A stretch of 64,000 nucleotides of DNA, taken from the NCBI RefSeq assembly GCF_900112245.1, contig NZ_FOYX01000005.1, forward strand, positions 68,363 through 132,362, in the 5' to 3' direction. The DNA comes from Maribacter stanieri (GTDB lineage: Bacteria > Bacteroidota > Bacteroidia > Flavobacteriales > Flavobacteriaceae). Both the position numbers and the translations under genes were made by a program. A model generated the notes under the pieces. The model was not told the origin of the DNA, did no database searches, and saw only the letters and a program-made list of their open reading frames with translations. Of the stretch, positions 63,725-64,000 are shown one piece after another (position 1 is the stretch's first letter; each line of letters opens with the position of its first letter).

Positions 63725-64000
63725 ATGAGCGAACTGAGTGTGAAACACTTATTGGGAATTAAGTATCTAAAGGAAACCGATATTCAGCTTATTTTTGAAA
63801 CTGCCGATCATTTTAAAGAAGTGATCAATCGTTCGATTAAAAAAGTTCCTTCGCTACGAGATATTACAATTGCCAATATATTTTTTGAAAACAGTACAAG
63901 AACTAAATTATCGTTTGAGCTAGCTGAAAAACGACTCTCTGCAGATGTACTTAATTTTTCCGCCAGTCAATCTTCTGTAAAGAAAGGTGAAACATTGATA
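63725..64000 (+). CDS. pyrB: Aspartate carbamoyltransferase catalytic chain (3' end cut)
   Basis: The first 92 codons are in the window, starting at an ATG 4 bases after pyrR; the rest runs past the right edge. The protein begins [20 protein letters not shown] and includes [19 protein letters not shown] (about 54-72), which holds the Ser-Thr-Arg-Thr carbamoyl-phosphate motif of PyrB, and the SSVKKGET loop near residue 83. The enzyme joins carbamoyl phosphate and aspartate in the first committed step of pyrimidine synthesis. The pyrR-pyrB order is typical of flavobacteria. Family assignment is strong from the N-terminal part alone. Confidence 0.95.
   Translation, partial: MSELSVKHLLGIKYLKETDIQLIFETADHFKEVINRSIKKVPSLRDITIANIFFENSTRTKLSFELAEKRLSADVLNFSASQSSVKKGETLI

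Overview
The window is a stretch of chromosome from an AT-rich Bacteroidota, almost certainly a member of the Flavobacteriaceae. Three things suggest this: the protein families (DUF4270, DUF4907, DUF3820, DUF2007, LytS/LytTR pairs, many SpII lipoproteins with a Cys-Ser-Asp-Asp-type start); promoter-like boxes that fit the flavobacterial -7 consensus TAnnTTTG instead of a -35/-10 pair; and the near absence of Shine-Dalgarno sequences. The genus cannot be resolved by eye. I see no rRNA, tRNA, CRISPR array, prophage, IS element or other mobile DNA; this looks like core or near-core chromosome.

Layout. 1-5.4 kb: a DUF922 secreted Zn-protease-like protein (5' end cut), a Tat-exported hydroxypyruvate-isomerase-like protein, a DUF3820 protein, then pyrG and yidC. 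5.7-10.2 kb: a four-domain fasciclin lipoprotein, mnmA and a nitronate monooxygenase. 10.2-20.6 kb: an exported sugar-oxidation-like region, with a 1143-residue propeller/HEAT/cytochrome c lipoprotein divergent from a DUF1080 (3-keto-disaccharide hydrolase-like) protein, then a Gfo/Idh/MocA oxidoreductase, an M28 glutamate-carboxypeptidase-like enzyme and a DUF2007 protein in one minus-strand run, a histidine kinase and a pirin. 21.3-28.8 kb: a tightly packed six-gene block (SpoIIM-like, membrane protein, DUF4129, DUF4350, MoxR ATPase, DUF58), divergent from an RDD protein and a TRIC/UPF0126 channel. 28.9-41.1 kb: housekeeping and envelope genes (cyclophilin lipoprotein, Nudix CoA pyrophosphatase, acyltransferase, ECF sigma with membrane partner, M20 amidohydrolase, NDH-2, xerD, aroQ, lpdA, msrB, collagen-like lipoprotein). 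41.3-48 kb: glgB, a GH31 alpha-glucosidase, an M48 lipoprotein protease and a UMF1-type MFS transporter. 48-51 kb: an ECF sigma / putative anti-sigma / DUF4097-like / DUF2807 operon. 51.2-57 kb: lon, cmk, a BON-LysM protein, rpsA. 57-63 kb: an outer-membrane-barrel/DUF4270 pair facing a Kelch lipoprotein and a DUF4907-LytS-LytTR operon. 63.2-64 kb: pyrR and the 5' end of pyrB.

How the genes work together. Pyrimidine supply appears at both ends (pyrG; pyrR-pyrB) and in cmk. Alpha-glucan handling is represented by glgB plus GH31. Two separate ECF sigma modules and two kinase genes point to active envelope sensing. The blocks most likely to hide undescribed biology are the MoxR/SpoIIM block, the repeat-protein ECF operon, and the DUF4270/Kelch/DUF4907/LytTR neighbourhood. 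Several gene starts were moved downstream from the longest open frame because a promoter-like box, a terminator or a signal peptide sits inside the extension; these are stated in the entries.
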